This document shows positions 43,277 to 53,180 of a DNA stretch of 64,000 bases, in pieces. The stretch comes from Steroidobacter agaridevorans (GTDB taxonomy: Bacteria > Pseudomonadota > Gammaproteobacteria > Steroidobacterales > Steroidobacteraceae). The notes beneath the pieces were generated by a model. It was not told the DNA's origin. It saw only the letters and a program-made list of their open reading frames with translations, and made no database searches. Positions within the stretch are counted from its first letter, which is position 1; each line of letters starts with the position of its first letter. The stretch is from positions 682,001 to 746,000 of the forward strand of contig NZ_BLJO01000003.1 in the NCBI RefSeq assembly GCF_009932555.1, in the 5' to 3' direction. The position numbers and the translations under genes were made by a program.

Positions 43277-44476
43277 TTATTTCCTGCTCTTCACGAACTC
43301 GCGAATGCGTGAGGCGGCTTCGATGCACTCGGGCACCTTCGCGACCAGTGAAATACGCACGCGGCCCCGCCCTGGATTGGTGCCATCGGGCATGGGGCGT
43401 GCGATGTAGCTGCCCGGCAACAGCGTGATGTTCTGCCTCTCGAACAACTCGCGCGTGAAGCGCTCGTCGTTGTCGACCTCGGGCCACAGATAGAACGCGG
43501 CCTCGGGCAATTCGACCGGCATTACCTCGCGCAGGATCGGCAGAACCGCCGCGAACTTCTGGCGGTACAGATTGCGATTCTCGAGCACGTGCGCTTCGTC
43601 GTTCCAAGCCGCGATGCTGGCGAACTGAACCGGCGGCGGCATGGCCGAGCCGTGATACGTGCGATAGAGCAGGAACGGCTTGATCAGCTTGGCGTCGCCG
43701 GCGACGAACCCGGAGCGCAGGCCCGGCACGCTGGAGCGCTTCGACAAGCTGTGAAACACGACGCAGCGTTCGTATGACGTGTTGCCGGCGGCGGCCGCGG
43801 CTTGCAGCAGGCCCGCGGGCGGATTGGCTTCATCGAAATAGATCTCGCTGTAGCACTCGTCGGACGCGACGATGAAGTCGTAGCGCTCCGCGAGCTTCAA
43901 TGCGTGCTGGAGATATTCGATGCTGGCCACCGCGCCGGTGGGATTGCTGGGCGAGCACAGGAACAGAATCTGGCAACGCTTCCAGACATCGGCGGGCACG
44001 GCATCCAGATCGGGCAATGCCGAGTGGGCGGCATCGTTCGGCACGAAGTAGGGCTCGGCGCCCGCGAGCAGCGCCGCGCCTTCATAGATTTGATAGAACG
44101 GATTCGGCATCACCAGCAGCGGCTGCTTGCTCGGATCCGTCATGGCCTGCACGAATGCGAACAGCGCTTCGCGAGTGCCGTTGACCGGCAGGACCATCGA
44201 CTCGGGCGATACAGAGCCGACCGGCAACCGGAAACGACGGGTCAGCCAATTGGCGATCGACTCGCGGAGCTGCGGAATGCCCGCGGTGAGGGGATAGCTG
44301 CCCAGGCCTTCCATGTTGCGCGTGAGCGCGTCGATCACGAACGGCGGCGCGGGGTGTCTCGGCTCGCCGATATACATCGCGATCCAGGAGAGATCGGCGG
44401 GCGGCTGAGCGCCGGCCAGCAGCGTCCGCAGCCGTTCGAAGGGATACGGCTGCAGCTTGTTCAGAGCGGGATTCAT
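43277..44476 (-). CDS. dapC: Succinyldiaminopimelate transaminase
   Basis: 399 residues, class I/II PLP aminotransferase. PLP-binding features: [38 protein letters not shown], and the Schiff-base lysine in [17 protein letters not shown]. Substrate assignment to DapC comes from its immediate neighbour dapD and from family resemblance to proteobacterial DapC. It begins in the stop of glnD (ATGA overlap), so the transcript runs glnD-dapC-dapD. Confidence 0.93.
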   Translation of the reverse strand: MNPALNKLQPYPFERLRTLLAGAQPPADLSWIAMYIGEPRHPAPPFVIDALTRNMEGLGSYPLTAGIPQLRESIANWLTRRFRLPVGSVSPESMVLPVNGTREALFAFVQAMTDPSKQPLLVMPNPFYQIYEGAALLAGAEPYFVPNDAAHSALPDLDAVPADVWKRCQILFLCSPSNPTGAVASIEYLQHALKLAERYDFIVASDECYSEIYFDEANPPAGLLQAAAAAGNTSYERCVVFHSLSKRSSVPGLRSGFVAGDAKLIKPFLLYRTYHGSAMPPPVQFASIAAWNDEAHVLENRNLYRQKFAAVLPILREVMPVELPEAAFYLWPEVDNDERFTRELFERQNITLLPGSYIARPMPDGTNPGRGRVRISLVAKVPECIEAASRIREFVKSRK

Positions 44477-47175
44477 ACGCGGCGGTCGAGTGTCTCGGTA
44501 ATTCGTTGCGCCAGCTGCTGCTTCGCCTGGGCGCTCAAGGGTCCACCGGCGTCGTCGGTGATGTAGAACACGTCCTCGGCGCGCTCGCCCACGGTCATGA
44601 TCTTCGAGGTGAAGATCTTCACCTCCGAAGCCATGAACACTTTGGCGACTTGCGAGAGCAGGCCAGGCCGGTCGCCGGCGATGATTTCGACGATGGTCCG
44701 GCCGTTCACCGGCTCTTCGCTGAACGTAACCTGCGTCGCGGTCGTGAACATGCGCACCTGGCGAGGGGCGCGACGAGTCACGGTCACAGCAACGTTGTCG
44801 GGCTTCGACAGCGCGTGCGCCAGCTGTTGCTCGATGTCACGAATGCGCGCCGGATCGGTGATCTCCGCGCCGGTATCTTCCAGCACGTGATACACATCGA
44901 GGCTGAAGCCATCGGCGGTCGGCGTGATGCGAGCGTCGACGATGTTCAAGCCGAGCTGGTCGAGCAGGGCAGTGGTGCGAGCGAAGCTGTGCTGAGTCTG
45001 CGGCGTGTATGTCGAAATGCCCGTGCCGCCGCGTCCGGAGAGCTGCTGCACCGACACTAGCGAGCCCTGATCGCCGTTATCGCGCTCCGCCAGCATCTTC
45101 GTGTGCCAGGCGATTTCTTCCGGCGTATGCCGCAGGAAGTAATCGACGGTGAATCGCTGCCACACGGATTGCCGCAGGATTTCGCCGACCCCATTGCGCG
45201 CCGTGAGGTCTTTGGCTCGCGCCTGCGTCTCCGCGATCAACTCATCCTTATCGAGCGGGCTTTCGTGGCCGCGACGCAGGGCCTGGCGCGTGCGCTCGTA
45301 GAACTCGGCGAACAACGACTGTTTCCAGTTGTTCCAGAGCTTCGGATTCGTGCCGCGGACGTCCGCGACCGTCAGCACATACAAATAATCCAGATGCGTC
45401 TGGTCGCCGACGTGCTGGGCGAATTCGTTGATGACCTTCGGATCGGAGATGTCTTTCTTCTGCGCGGTGACCGACAGCACCAGATGGTTGCGCACCAGCC
45501 AGGCGACCAGGCGGGCGTCGTAACGCGACAGGCCCTGCTCGAGACAGAAGGCTTCGGCATCGACCGAGCCGAGATCGGAGTGATCGCCGCCGCGGCCCTT
45601 GGCGATGTCGTGGAAGATCGCAGCCAGATACGCCAGCTCCTGCTTCGGCAGCGACTGCATGATGCGCGACAACGCCGGGAACTCATGATCGTACTTCGGC
45701 ATCGCCAGGCGACGCAGGTTGCTGACGACGAACAGGGTGTGCGCGTCGACCGTGTACGCATGAAACAAATCGTATTGCATGCGGCCGACGATGCGGCCGA
45801 ACGCCGGAATGTAGCGGCCGAGCACGCCGTACAGGTTCATGCGACGCAGCTCGTGCGTCACGCCGACCGGCGCGCTCAGGATTTCGAAGAACAAACGATG
45901 ATTGCGCGGATGCTGGCGGAACTCTTCATCGATCAGCCACAGATGGCGCGTCAGCTGACGGATCGTTTCCGCGCGCACGCCGCGGATCTTCTCGGAGTTC
46001 TGCTCGATGATGACGAACAGCTCCAGCATGGCCGACGGATAACGATCGAACACGTCGTCGGAGGTGACTTCGAGGTAGTCGTTGCGGATCTGGAAGCGTG
46101 CGTTCACCGGCACCGGCGGCACGTTCGGATCGGTGAGGATGGCCTCGCGGAACAGCTGCAACAGCATTTCGTTCAGCAGGCTCACATCCATGGCCGTGCG
46201 GTAGTAACGCTGCATGAACTGTTCGACCGCGAGCGTGTAGGTCGCGTCTTCGTAACCGAACATTTTCGCGAGCCGGATCTGATGATCGAACAGCAAGCGG
46301 TCTTCGCGGCGCGACGTCAGCACGTGCAACGCGAAGCGGACTTTCCACAGGAACGCTTGCGCCGTTTTCAGCTTGCGCAATTCGCTGCGGGTGAGAAAGC
46401 CGTGCTCGACCAGCTCATCGAGCGACTCGGCGCCGAAGTGGCGCTTCGCAACCCAGCCGATGGTTTGAATATCGCGCAGGCCGCCCGGGCTCGATTTCAC
46501 ATTCGGCTCGAGGTTGTACGCGGTGTCGTAATAACGATGGTGACGAGCCGTCTGCTCGGCGACCTTCGCTTCGAAGAAGTCTCGCGTCGGCCACACGCGC
46601 TCGGGCGCGAGCGCGCGGCGCATCGCTTCGAACAACAACTCGGGACCTTGGAGGAGGCGGGCTTCGATCATCGTCGTCGCGACACTGACGTCGGCGGCGC
46701 TTTCGCGCTGGCAGTCGTCGATGGTGCGCACGCTGTGGCCCACTTCCAGGCCGATGTCCCACATGAAGGTGAGGAATTTTTCCAGCGAGCCCTGCCACGG
46801 AGCGGATTCGCTCTTGGGCAGCAGGATCATGATGTCGATGTCGGAACAGAGGTTCAGCTCGCCGCGCCCGTAGCCGCCGACCGCGATCAATGCAACGTCG
46901 CGCACGTGTTCGCCGATGTGCATCGACCACGCGGTTTTCAACAAAGCGTCGACCAGGCGCGCGCGGTCGCGCACCAGGCGCTCGACCGGCTCGTCATCGA
47001 GAAAGCGCTGCTTGAGGCGGTTGTCGCCCTCGGTGAGGGCCGTGCGGAAGGTCGCGACATCTTGCGGATTCGCGGCCAGCTGCGGCTGCATGGCTGCGAG
47101 ATAGTCCCACAACGGATCGCTTGCCTGCGTAGGCGAGGCAAGCTCTTCCAGGTCATCTGGCGTGACGACAGGCAT
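44473..47175 (-). CDS. glnD: Bifunctional PII uridylyltransferase/uridylyl-removing enzyme GlnD
   Basis: 900 residues. Nucleotidyltransferase domain with IAVGGYGRGELNLCSDIDIMILLP (about 100-125), GlnD linker and cap, HD phosphohydrolase domain with IFHDIAKGRGGDHSDLG (about 520), and two C-terminal ACT domains (ISTYTPQTQHSFARTTALLDQLGLNI and GRTIVEIIAGDRPGLLSQVAKVF) for glutamine sensing. Controls PII signalling. Its position between map and dapC is conserved in related Gammaproteobacteria. Confidence 0.96.
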   Translation of the reverse strand: MPVVTPDDLEELASPTQASDPLWDYLAAMQPQLAANPQDVATFRTALTEGDNRLKQRFLDDEPVERLVRDRARLVDALLKTAWSMHIGEHVRDVALIAVGGYGRGELNLCSDIDIMILLPKSESAPWQGSLEKFLTFMWDIGLEVGHSVRTIDDCQRESAADVSVATTMIEARLLQGPELLFEAMRRALAPERVWPTRDFFEAKVAEQTARHHRYYDTAYNLEPNVKSSPGGLRDIQTIGWVAKRHFGAESLDELVEHGFLTRSELRKLKTAQAFLWKVRFALHVLTSRREDRLLFDHQIRLAKMFGYEDATYTLAVEQFMQRYYRTAMDVSLLNEMLLQLFREAILTDPNVPPVPVNARFQIRNDYLEVTSDDVFDRYPSAMLELFVIIEQNSEKIRGVRAETIRQLTRHLWLIDEEFRQHPRNHRLFFEILSAPVGVTHELRRMNLYGVLGRYIPAFGRIVGRMQYDLFHAYTVDAHTLFVVSNLRRLAMPKYDHEFPALSRIMQSLPKQELAYLAAIFHDIAKGRGGDHSDLGSVDAEAFCLEQGLSRYDARLVAWLVRNHLVLSVTAQKKDISDPKVINEFAQHVGDQTHLDYLYVLTVADVRGTNPKLWNNWKQSLFAEFYERTRQALRRGHESPLDKDELIAETQARAKDLTARNGVGEILRQSVWQRFTVDYFLRHTPEEIAWHTKMLAERDNGDQGSLVSVQQLSGRGGTGISTYTPQTQHSFARTTALLDQLGLNIVDARITPTADGFSLDVYHVLEDTGAEITDPARIRDIEQQLAHALSKPDNVAVTVTRRAPRQVRMFTTATQVTFSEEPVNGRTIVEIIAGDRPGLLSQVAKVFMASEVKIFTSKIMTVGERAEDVFYITDDAGGPLSAQAKQQLAQRITETLDRRV

Positions 47176-47215
47176 GGGGACCCGACTAAGAACCGAGAGA
47201 AGGGTGCAATGATAC

Positions 47216-47983
47216 TCAGCGCTGAGCGGCGCCGAGGGTCAGCACTTCGTAGCCGGTGTCGGTCACCAGGACCGTGTGTTCCCATTGTGCGGACAAGGAA
47301 TGATCCTTGGTGATGACGGTCCAGCCGTCGGGCAGCAGCCGCACGTGGCGTTTGCCGGCATTCACCATGGGCTCGACCGTGAAGGTCATGCCGGGAACCA
47401 GCTCTACGCCGCGGCCTCGCTCGCCATAATGCAGCACCTGGGGATCTTCGTGGAAGATTCGACCGATGCCGTGTCCGCAATACTCGCGCACGATCGACAG
47501 GTGTTGCGGCTCCACGAACTGCTGGATGGCTGCACCAAGATCGCCCAGCCGGGCGCCGGGGCGGATCTGGCGGATGCCGGTCCACATGGCTTCGTGGGTG
47601 ATATCGATGAGCCGCTGCGCGGCCGGCGCGATCTTGCCGACTGCGAACATCCGGCTGGTGTCGCCATGCCAGCCGTCTTTGATGACGGTGATGTCCAGAT
47701 TGATGATGTCGCCCTGTTTCAGGCGCTTGTCCGGGCTCGGGATGCCGTGGCAGACCACGTGATTCACCGAGGTGCAGATCGACTTCGGGAAGCCGCGGTA
47801 ATTCAGCGGAGCCGGCACGGCCTTCTGCACATTGACGATGTAGTCGTGGCAGCGGGCATTGAGCTCTTCGGTCGTGACGCCGGGCACGACGTACGGGCCG
47901 ATCATGTCGAGCACGTCCGCGGCCAGTCGACCGGCGACGCGCATCTGTTCCTGTTCGGCGGGAGTTTTGATCGTCACCTGCAT
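47216..47983 (-). CDS. map: Methionine aminopeptidase, type I
   Basis: Removes initiator methionine. Metal ligands in order: NLDITVIKDGWHGDTSRMF (two aspartates), GHGIGRIFHEDP (histidine), TVEPMV (glutamate) and WEHTVLVTDTG (glutamate); the substrate histidine is in NHVVCHGIP. I favour the start at 47983 (MQVTIKTPAEQEQMRVAG), where the family similarity begins. The frame continues to 48070, adding 29 residues without similarity; neither start has a good Shine-Dalgarno sequence. Divergent from rpsB. Confidence 0.94.
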   Translation of the reverse strand: MQVTIKTPAEQEQMRVAGRLAADVLDMIGPYVVPGVTTEELNARCHDYIVNVQKAVPAPLNYRGFPKSICTSVNHVVCHGIPSPDKRLKQGDIINLDITVIKDGWHGDTSRMFAVGKIAPAAQRLIDITHEAMWTGIRQIRPGARLGDLGAAIQQFVEPQHLSIVREYCGHGIGRIFHEDPQVLHYGERGRGVELVPGMTFTVEPMVNAGKRHVRLLPDGWTVITKDHSLSAQWEHTVLVTDTGYEVLTLGAAQR

Positions 47984-48094
47984 GGCATTGGGGGCGGAAG
48001 TCAGGGAGGCCGCGCTTTCTTCGACGCCTGCGACCTTACGGTTTAGCGACTGCAACAGCCCGCGCATCATGGGTTTAGGGCCAGCAGGAAAAAG

Positions 48095-48125
48095 TTGTGA
48101 ACGATCATGGAGTTTATGGTATAAA
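48095..48125 (+). promoter_or_regulatory. Candidate rpsB promoter
   Basis: TTGTGA (48095-48100) and TATAAA (48120-48125) with a 19-base gap, about 150 bases before rpsB. The spacing is longer than ideal. Confidence 0.4.
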
Positions 48126-48190
48126 GCGCGCGTTTTTTTGGCAACGAATCTCTCTCTTTAACCTGAATTCTCACATCTGACCGACACAGG

Positions 48191-48237
48191 TGACGGGGTG
48201 CTCGTACTGAATCCTCCGGGATGAATACGAGTCGTCA
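48191..48237 (+). promoter_or_regulatory. Structured rpsB leader (possible S2 autoregulatory site)
   Basis: Nested stems: TGACG (48191-48195) with CGTCA (48233-48237), CTCGTA (48201-48206) with TACGAG (48226-48231), and ATCC/GGAT (48211-48222) with a TCCG loop. The leader ends 40 bases before the rpsB ATG. rpsB-tsf operons of Gammaproteobacteria are known to be repressed by S2 binding a leader, so this is a reasonable candidate. Confidence 0.5.
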
Positions 48238-48277
48238 GCTGGGGCAGATGGAGGCTCAACCCCTTAGGAGTTTTGCG

Positions 48278-49303
48278 ATGACCAGCGTGTCCATGCGACA
48301 GATGCTGGAAGCGGGCGTTCATTTCGGACACCAAACCCGCTTCTGGAACCCGAAGATGGCCCCTTATATCTTCGGCGAGCGTAACCGAATCCACATCATC
48401 AACCTCGAAAAGACGCTGCCGATGTACAACGACGCAGCGGGCTTCATCCGCCAGGTCGTGGCGGACGGCGGCCGCGTGCTGTTCGTCGGCACCAAGCGTT
48501 CGGCCCGTGAAGCTGTGAAGACTGCCGCGCAGCGCGCCGGCATGCCTTTTGTCAGCCACCGTTGGTTGGGTGGCATGCTCACCAATTTCAAGACCGTGCG
48601 CGGTTCCATCAAGCGTCTGACGACCCTCGATGAGATGGCGACCAACGGCACGCTCGAACAGCACAGCAAGCGCGAGGCCCAGGGCCTGCGTCGCGAGCGC
48701 GAGAAGCTGGAACGCAGCCTGGGCGGCATCAAGGCGATGGAGTCGCTGCCCGACGTGCTGTTCGTGATCGACGTGGGTCACGAGAAGATTGCCATTCACG
48801 AGGCGAAGAAGCTGGGCATCCCGGTCGTCGCCATCGTCGACACCAACTGCACGCCCGATGACGTGGACTACGTCGTGCCGGGCAACGACGACGCCATGCG
48901 CGCCATCTCGTTGTACGCCGAAGGCGTCGCGGATGCGGTGCTGGACGGCCGTTCGGCGCAGCCGGAAGTGCCGGCGGGCGAAGACGAGTTCGTCGAGCTG
49001 GACGAGGAAGGCAAGCCGAAGCCGAAGTCGGCCGGTGCGCCTCCCGCCCGTCGTGAGCGCGGCGGCAAGCCGGCTCAGGTGAAGAAGAAGACCCCGACGC
49101 GCCGTCGCGCTCCCGAGAAGATGGCCGAAGGCCAGGTCGAGGAAGTCGTGGCCGCCGAGGTCGATGACGTCGAAGGCGACGTGTCCCCCGAAGAGTTCAT
49201 GGCGCGCCGTCAGGCGGCGCTCGCCAAGCGCAAGCCGGGCACCACCGGCACGCCTGCGGCTGCTGCCCCCGCTGCGGACGGCGCTGCCAAGCCGACGGAG
49301 TAA
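48278..49303 (+). CDS. rpsB: 30S ribosomal protein S2 with C-terminal extension (341 aa)
   Basis: The start at 48278 follows TTAGGAG. The S2 core (1-235) is normal: [122 protein letters not shown]. Beyond this the protein continues about 100 residues as a charged and low-complexity tail (acidic, then Lys/Arg-rich, then Ala/Pro-rich), which E. coli S2 (241 residues) lacks. The tail is in frame without disruption. Cotranscribed with tsf 7 bases later. Confidence 0.96.
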   Translation: MTSVSMRQMLEAGVHFGHQTRFWNPKMAPYIFGERNRIHIINLEKTLPMYNDAAGFIRQVVADGGRVLFVGTKRSAREAVKTAAQRAGMPFVSHRWLGGMLTNFKTVRGSIKRLTTLDEMATNGTLEQHSKREAQGLRREREKLERSLGGIKAMESLPDVLFVIDVGHEKIAIHEAKKLGIPVVAIVDTNCTPDDVDYVVPGNDDAMRAISLYAEGVADAVLDGRSAQPEVPAGEDEFVELDEEGKPKPKSAGAPPARRERGGKPAQVKKKTPTRRRAPEKMAEGQVEEVVAAEVDDVEGDVSPEEFMARRQAALAKRKPGTTGTPAAAAPAADGAAKPTE

Positions 49304-49310
49304 TTGATCC

Positions 49311-50225
49311 ATGGCCGTTACAGCTGAAGCAGTGAAGATCCTGCGCGAGAGAACTGGCGCAGGCATGATGGAATGTAAGAAGGCGCTGGTCGAAGCCAAT
49401 GGCGACCTGGACGCCGCCGCGGAAGCGATGCGCAAGGCCGGTCTGGCCAAGGCCGACAAGAAGGCCTCCCGCGTCGCCGCCGAAGGCGTGATCGTTCTGG
49501 AGCGCTCGGCCGACGGCAAGCGCGCCGCGATCGCCGAAGTGAACTGCGAGACGGATTTCGTCGCGCGCGAGAAGGACTTCCAGAACTTCGCCAGCGCGGT
49601 TGCCAAAGTGGCTCTCGAGCAGCGTCCGGCCGATGTGGCCGCGCTGGGCGAGCAGGCCATTGCGGGCGGCCAGGCGATCGAAGCCAAGTCTATTGAAGAA
49701 TGGCGCCGTGCGTTGATCGCCAAGATCGGCGAGAACATCAGCATCCGTCGTTTCCAGATCGTGGAAGCCCCGGCCGTGGTCGGCGCCTACCTGCACGGCA
49801 CGCGCATCGGCGCGCTGGTCGTGATGAAGTCCGGCGACGAAGCGGTCGCCAAGGACATCGCGATGCACGTGGCCGCCATCAATCCGGCGCGCGTCACGGC
49901 CTCCGAAGTGCCGGCCGACGAAGTCGCCAAGGAGAAGGGCGTGTTCGTCGAGCAGGCCGCGCAGGATCCGAAGAACGCCGGCAAACCGCGCGAATTGCTC
50001 GAGAAGATCGTCGAGGGCAAGGTCCGCAAGTGGCTGAACGAGATCACGCTGATGGGCCAGCCGTTTGTCAAAGACGACAAGCAGACGGTCGAGCAGTACC
50101 TGAAGAAGGCGGGCGGCGAAGTGCTGTCCATCGTGCGTTACGAGGTCGGCGCCGGCATCGAGAAGAAGCAGGAAGATTTCGCCGAGGAAGTGCGCAAGCA
50201 GGTGGAGAGCGCCAAGAAGGCGTAA
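49311..50225 (+). CDS. tsf: Elongation factor Ts
   Basis: 304 residues. Guanine-nucleotide exchange factor for EF-Tu. The N-terminal UBA-like domain VKILRERTGAGMMECKKALVEANGDLDAAAEAMRKAG is followed by the TDFVAR-type contact motif (CETDFVAREKDFQNFA) and the dimerisation core with IAMHVAAINPARVTASEVPADEV. The length is normal for Gammaproteobacteria. A terminator follows. Confidence 0.97.
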   Translation: MAVTAEAVKILRERTGAGMMECKKALVEANGDLDAAAEAMRKAGLAKADKKASRVAAEGVIVLERSADGKRAAIAEVNCETDFVAREKDFQNFASAVAKVALEQRPADVAALGEQAIAGGQAIEAKSIEEWRRALIAKIGENISIRRFQIVEAPAVVGAYLHGTRIGALVVMKSGDEAVAKDIAMHVAAINPARVTASEVPADEVAKEKGVFVEQAAQDPKNAGKPRELLEKIVEGKVRKWLNEITLMGQPFVKDDKQTVEQYLKKAGGEVLSIVRYEVGAGIEKKQEDFAEEVRKQVESAKKA

Positions 50226-50257
50226 CCTCCGGCAAGCTTAAGAAGACATTACGATTT

Positions 50258-50287
50258 GAACCCCGCTACGGCGGGGTTCTTTATAAT
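50258..50287 (+). terminator. tsf terminator merged with a pyrH -10 element
   Basis: Perfect 9-bp stem GAACCCCGC (50258-50266) / GCGGGGTTC (50271-50279), loop TACG, then TTTATAATGG. The T-rich tail contains a consensus TATAAT (50282-50287), so the end of one transcription unit overlaps the -10 of the next promoter. Confidence 0.75.
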
Positions 50288-50331
50288 GGCCCACAGGTTT
50301 ATCTGGGTTTTATCTGAACGCTAAGGTTTTC

Positions 50332-51063
50332 ATGGCAGCCAACCCCGCTCCGAACGGCCTACGTCGCATCCTCCTGAAGCTCTCCGGCGAAGCGCTGATG
50401 GGCGAGGAGGACTACGGCATCGATCCCAAGTTCCTCAAGCGCGTGGCGATGGAGATCCGCGAGGTCATGGGCCTCGGGATGCAGGTGGCCGTGGTGATCG
50501 GCGGCGGCAACATTTTCCGTGGCGCGGGTCTGGCCCGCGCCGGCATGGACCGCGTGACCGGCGACCACATGGGCATGCTGGCGACGGTGATGAACTCGCT
50601 CGCCATGCAGGATGCGATCGAGGCGCTCGGCATGCACGCCCGGGTGATGTCGGCGATCCGCATCAACGAGGTCTGCGAGGAATACATCCGGCGGCGTGCG
50701 GTCCGCCACCTGGAGAAGGGACGGGTGACCATCCTCGCCGCCGGCACCGGCAATCCGTTCTTCACGACCGACACGGCGGCCTCGTTGCGCGCCATCGAGA
50801 TCGAAGCGGATCTGCTGCTCAAGGCGACCAAGGTCAACGGCATCTATGACGACGATCCGATGAAGAATCCGAACGCCACGCGTTATGCGCGCCTCACCTT
50901 CGATAAGGTGCTGATGGATCGTCTCAACGTGATGGACGCCACCGCCATCGTCATGTGCCGCGACAACAACCTGCCGCTGCGCGTATTCGATTTGAACACT
51001 CCCGGCGAGCTGCTGCGCATCGTGCGTGGCGAGGACGTCGGCACGTTGGTCACCAACGGGTAG
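50332..51063 (+). CDS. pyrH: Uridylate kinase
   Basis: 243 residues. Hexameric bacterial UMP kinase of the amino acid kinase fold: [61 protein letters not shown], and [15 protein letters not shown]. Makes UDP for RNA, DNA and sugar precursors. The usual rpsB-tsf-pyrH-frr order is kept. Confidence 0.97.
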   Translation: MAANPAPNGLRRILLKLSGEALMGEEDYGIDPKFLKRVAMEIREVMGLGMQVAVVIGGGNIFRGAGLARAGMDRVTGDHMGMLATVMNSLAMQDAIEALGMHARVMSAIRINEVCEEYIRRRAVRHLEKGRVTILAAGTGNPFFTTDTAASLRAIEIEADLLLKATKVNGIYDDDPMKNPNATRYARLTFDKVLMDRLNVMDATAIVMCRDNNLPLRVFDLNTPGELLRIVRGEDVGTLVTNG

Positions 51064-51077
51064 TCCGGAGAACTCAC

Positions 51078-51635
51078 ATGTTAGAAGACGTAAAAAAGGA
51101 CGCCGTCGAGCGTATGCAGAAATGCGTCGTCGCGTTTCGCAATGAGCTGAAGCGGCTGCGCACCGGCCGCGCGCATCCGAGCCTGCTCGAGCACATTCGC
51201 GTCGAGTATTACGGCAATGAAGTGCCGTTGAATCAGGTCGCGAACGTCGCCTTGGAAGATGCGCGCACCATCACCGTGACGCCGTGGGAGAAGACCATGG
51301 TGGGCGTGATCGAGAAGGCGATCATGAAGTCCGACCTGGGCTTGATGCCGAACACCGCGGGCACCGTGATTCGCGTGCCGATGCCGCCGCTCACCGAAGA
51401 GCGCCGTCGCGATCTCACCAAGGTCGTGCGTCACGAAGCGGAGAACGCGCGCGTCGCGGTTCGCAACGTGCGCCGCGATGTGAACACCGAGATCAAGGAC
51501 ATGCTCAAGGAAAAGCTGCTGTCGCAGGACGACGAGCGCCGCGCCGGCGAAGAAGTGCAGAAGCTCACCGACAAGTACGTTGCCGAGATCGAGCAGGTGC
51601 TGCAGGAAAAAGAAAAAGAGCTGATGCAGATCTGA
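51078..51635 (+). CDS. frr: Ribosome recycling factor
   Basis: 185 residues. Splits post-termination ribosomes with EF-G. Family motifs [43 protein letters not shown], NPxx-like [28 protein letters not shown], and a C-terminal helix. The start at 51078 follows CCGGAG. Confidence 0.97.
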   Translation: MLEDVKKDAVERMQKCVVAFRNELKRLRTGRAHPSLLEHIRVEYYGNEVPLNQVANVALEDARTITVTPWEKTMVGVIEKAIMKSDLGLMPNTAGTVIRVPMPPLTEERRRDLTKVVRHEAENARVAVRNVRRDVNTEIKDMLKEKLLSQDDERRAGEEVQKLTDKYVAEIEQVLQEKEKELMQI

Positions 51636-51648
51636 TCCGAACCAGCTC

Positions 51649-52386
51649 GTGAAGAATCACACCTCCGGCGGCATTCCGCGGCACATCGCGGTGATCATGG
51701 ATGGCAACGGCCGTTGGGCCGCTGCCCGGGCGTTGCCGCGCACGGCGGGTCATGGCATGGGCGTGCGCACGGTCAAACAGATCGTCGAAGCCTGCGCCGA
51801 GCGCGGCGTCGAAGCGCTCACCTTGTTCGCGTTCTCCAGCGAGAACTGGCAGCGGCCGCGCGAAGAAGTATCGATGCTGATGAACCGGTTCCTCGAAGCG
51901 CTGGATGAGGAGATCGAGAGCTTGCATCGCAACGGTCTGCGGCTGCGTTTCATCGGCAATCTGTCGCAGCTGGCCACGGCGCTGCGCGAGCGGATGGAAG
52001 CGGCAATGCGGCTGACGGCCAACAACCAGGGCATGGCGCTGGTGATCGCGGTCGCCTACGGCGGCCGTTGGGATATCGCGAACGCCACCCGGGAACTTGC
52101 CCGCCGCTGTGCTGCCGGAGAGATACAGAGCGAGGCCATCGACGAGGCGGCGGTCGGCGCCGGTCTGGCGCTGGCGGGGCTGCCGGATCCCGACCTGCTC
52201 ATCCGCACCGGGGGAGAACAGCGCATCAGCAACTTTCTGCTGTGGAATCTCGCCTACACCGAGCTGTATTTCAGCGACACCCTCTGGCCCGACTTCGGGG
52301 CCCGCGAGCTGGACGCGGCGATCGAGCATTTTTCGCGCCGGCAGCGGCGCTTTGGCCTGACGCCGGGCCAAGTGGGGGCGCGCTGA
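51649..52386 (+). CDS. uppS: Undecaprenyl diphosphate synthase (cis-prenyltransferase)
   Basis: 245 residues from a GTG start. Makes the C55 carrier for peptidoglycan and O-antigen synthesis. Catalytic aspartate and P-site in HIAVIMDGNGRWAAAR near residue 15; TLFAFSSENWQRP; RTGGEQRISNFLLWNLAYTELYFSDTLWPDF at the C-terminal part. Overlaps cdsA by one base (TGATG). Confidence 0.95.
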   Translation: MKNHTSGGIPRHIAVIMDGNGRWAAARALPRTAGHGMGVRTVKQIVEACAERGVEALTLFAFSSENWQRPREEVSMLMNRFLEALDEEIESLHRNGLRLRFIGNLSQLATALRERMEAAMRLTANNQGMALVIAVAYGGRWDIANATRELARRCAAGEIQSEAIDEAAVGAGLALAGLPDPDLLIRTGGEQRISNFLLWNLAYTELYFSDTLWPDFGARELDAAIEHFSRRQRRFGLTPGQVGAR

Positions 52387-53180
52387 TGCTTCGCCAGCGG
52401 GTGATTACGGCGCTGGTGCTGGCTCCCTTCGTCATCTTCGTCATTCTCTGGGTTCCCCATCCCATCACCTGCGCCGTGCTGGCGCTGCTGGTGGCGGCGG
52501 GGGCCTGGGAGTGGTCGGCTTTCCCAGGATTCACCCACACTTCGACGCGCCTGGCCTACGTGGCCTTCATTGCGGCGTGCCTGGGCCTGGCCTGGTATGT
52601 CGGGGTCGATAGCGCCGAATCGAGCCTGTTGCTGTATGCCTCGCTCGCCTGGTGGGTACTGGCGCTGCTTTGGATCGGCTTCGCGCCGGCCAGCGTGAAT
52701 CGCGCCACGGCCGCGGTCGCCGGCCTGTTTGCGCTGGTGCCGGTCTGGCTCGCGCTGGTGCGCTTGCATGCGCAAGGTCCGCAATTGATGTTGTTCCTGC
52801 TGCTGCTGGTGGTGGCTGCGGATATAGGCGCATATTTCGCCGGCCGCTCCCTCGGCAAGCACAAGCTGGCGCCGCGGGTCAGCCCGGGCAAGACCTGGGA
52901 AGGCGTGGGCGGCGGCCTGGTGGCTGCTGCGCTGATGGCGGCGTTCGGCGTGTGGTGGTTCAGCATGGACACCGTGCCTTTCATGGCGTTGTGCATCCTG
53001 GTTGCGATCGCTTCAGTGGTCGGAGATCTGACCGAAAGCATGTTCAAGCGTCACGCGGGCCTCAAAGACAGCGGCAATCTGCTGCCCGGCCATGGCGGCG
53101 TGCTCGATCGCGTCGATAGCGTTACCGCCGCGGCGCCCGTATTCCTGATCGGCCTCGAACGGCTGGGGCTACTGCGATGA
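52386..53180 (+). CDS. cdsA: Phosphatidate cytidylyltransferase
   Basis: 264 residues, multispan membrane protein (about eight helices) that makes CDP-diacylglycerol. The signature near the C terminus reads [36 protein letters not shown], with its conserved acidic residues. The start at 52386 overlaps the uppS stop and its stop overlaps the dxr start (TGATGAG). Confidence 0.95.
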   Translation: MLRQRVITALVLAPFVIFVILWVPHPITCAVLALLVAAGAWEWSAFPGFTHTSTRLAYVAFIAACLGLAWYVGVDSAESSLLLYASLAWWVLALLWIGFAPASVNRATAAVAGLFALVPVWLALVRLHAQGPQLMLFLLLLVVAADIGAYFAGRSLGKHKLAPRVSPGKTWEGVGGGLVAAALMAAFGVWWFSMDTVPFMALCILVAIASVVGDLTESMFKRHAGLKDSGNLLPGHGGVLDRVDSVTAAAPVFLIGLERLGLLR

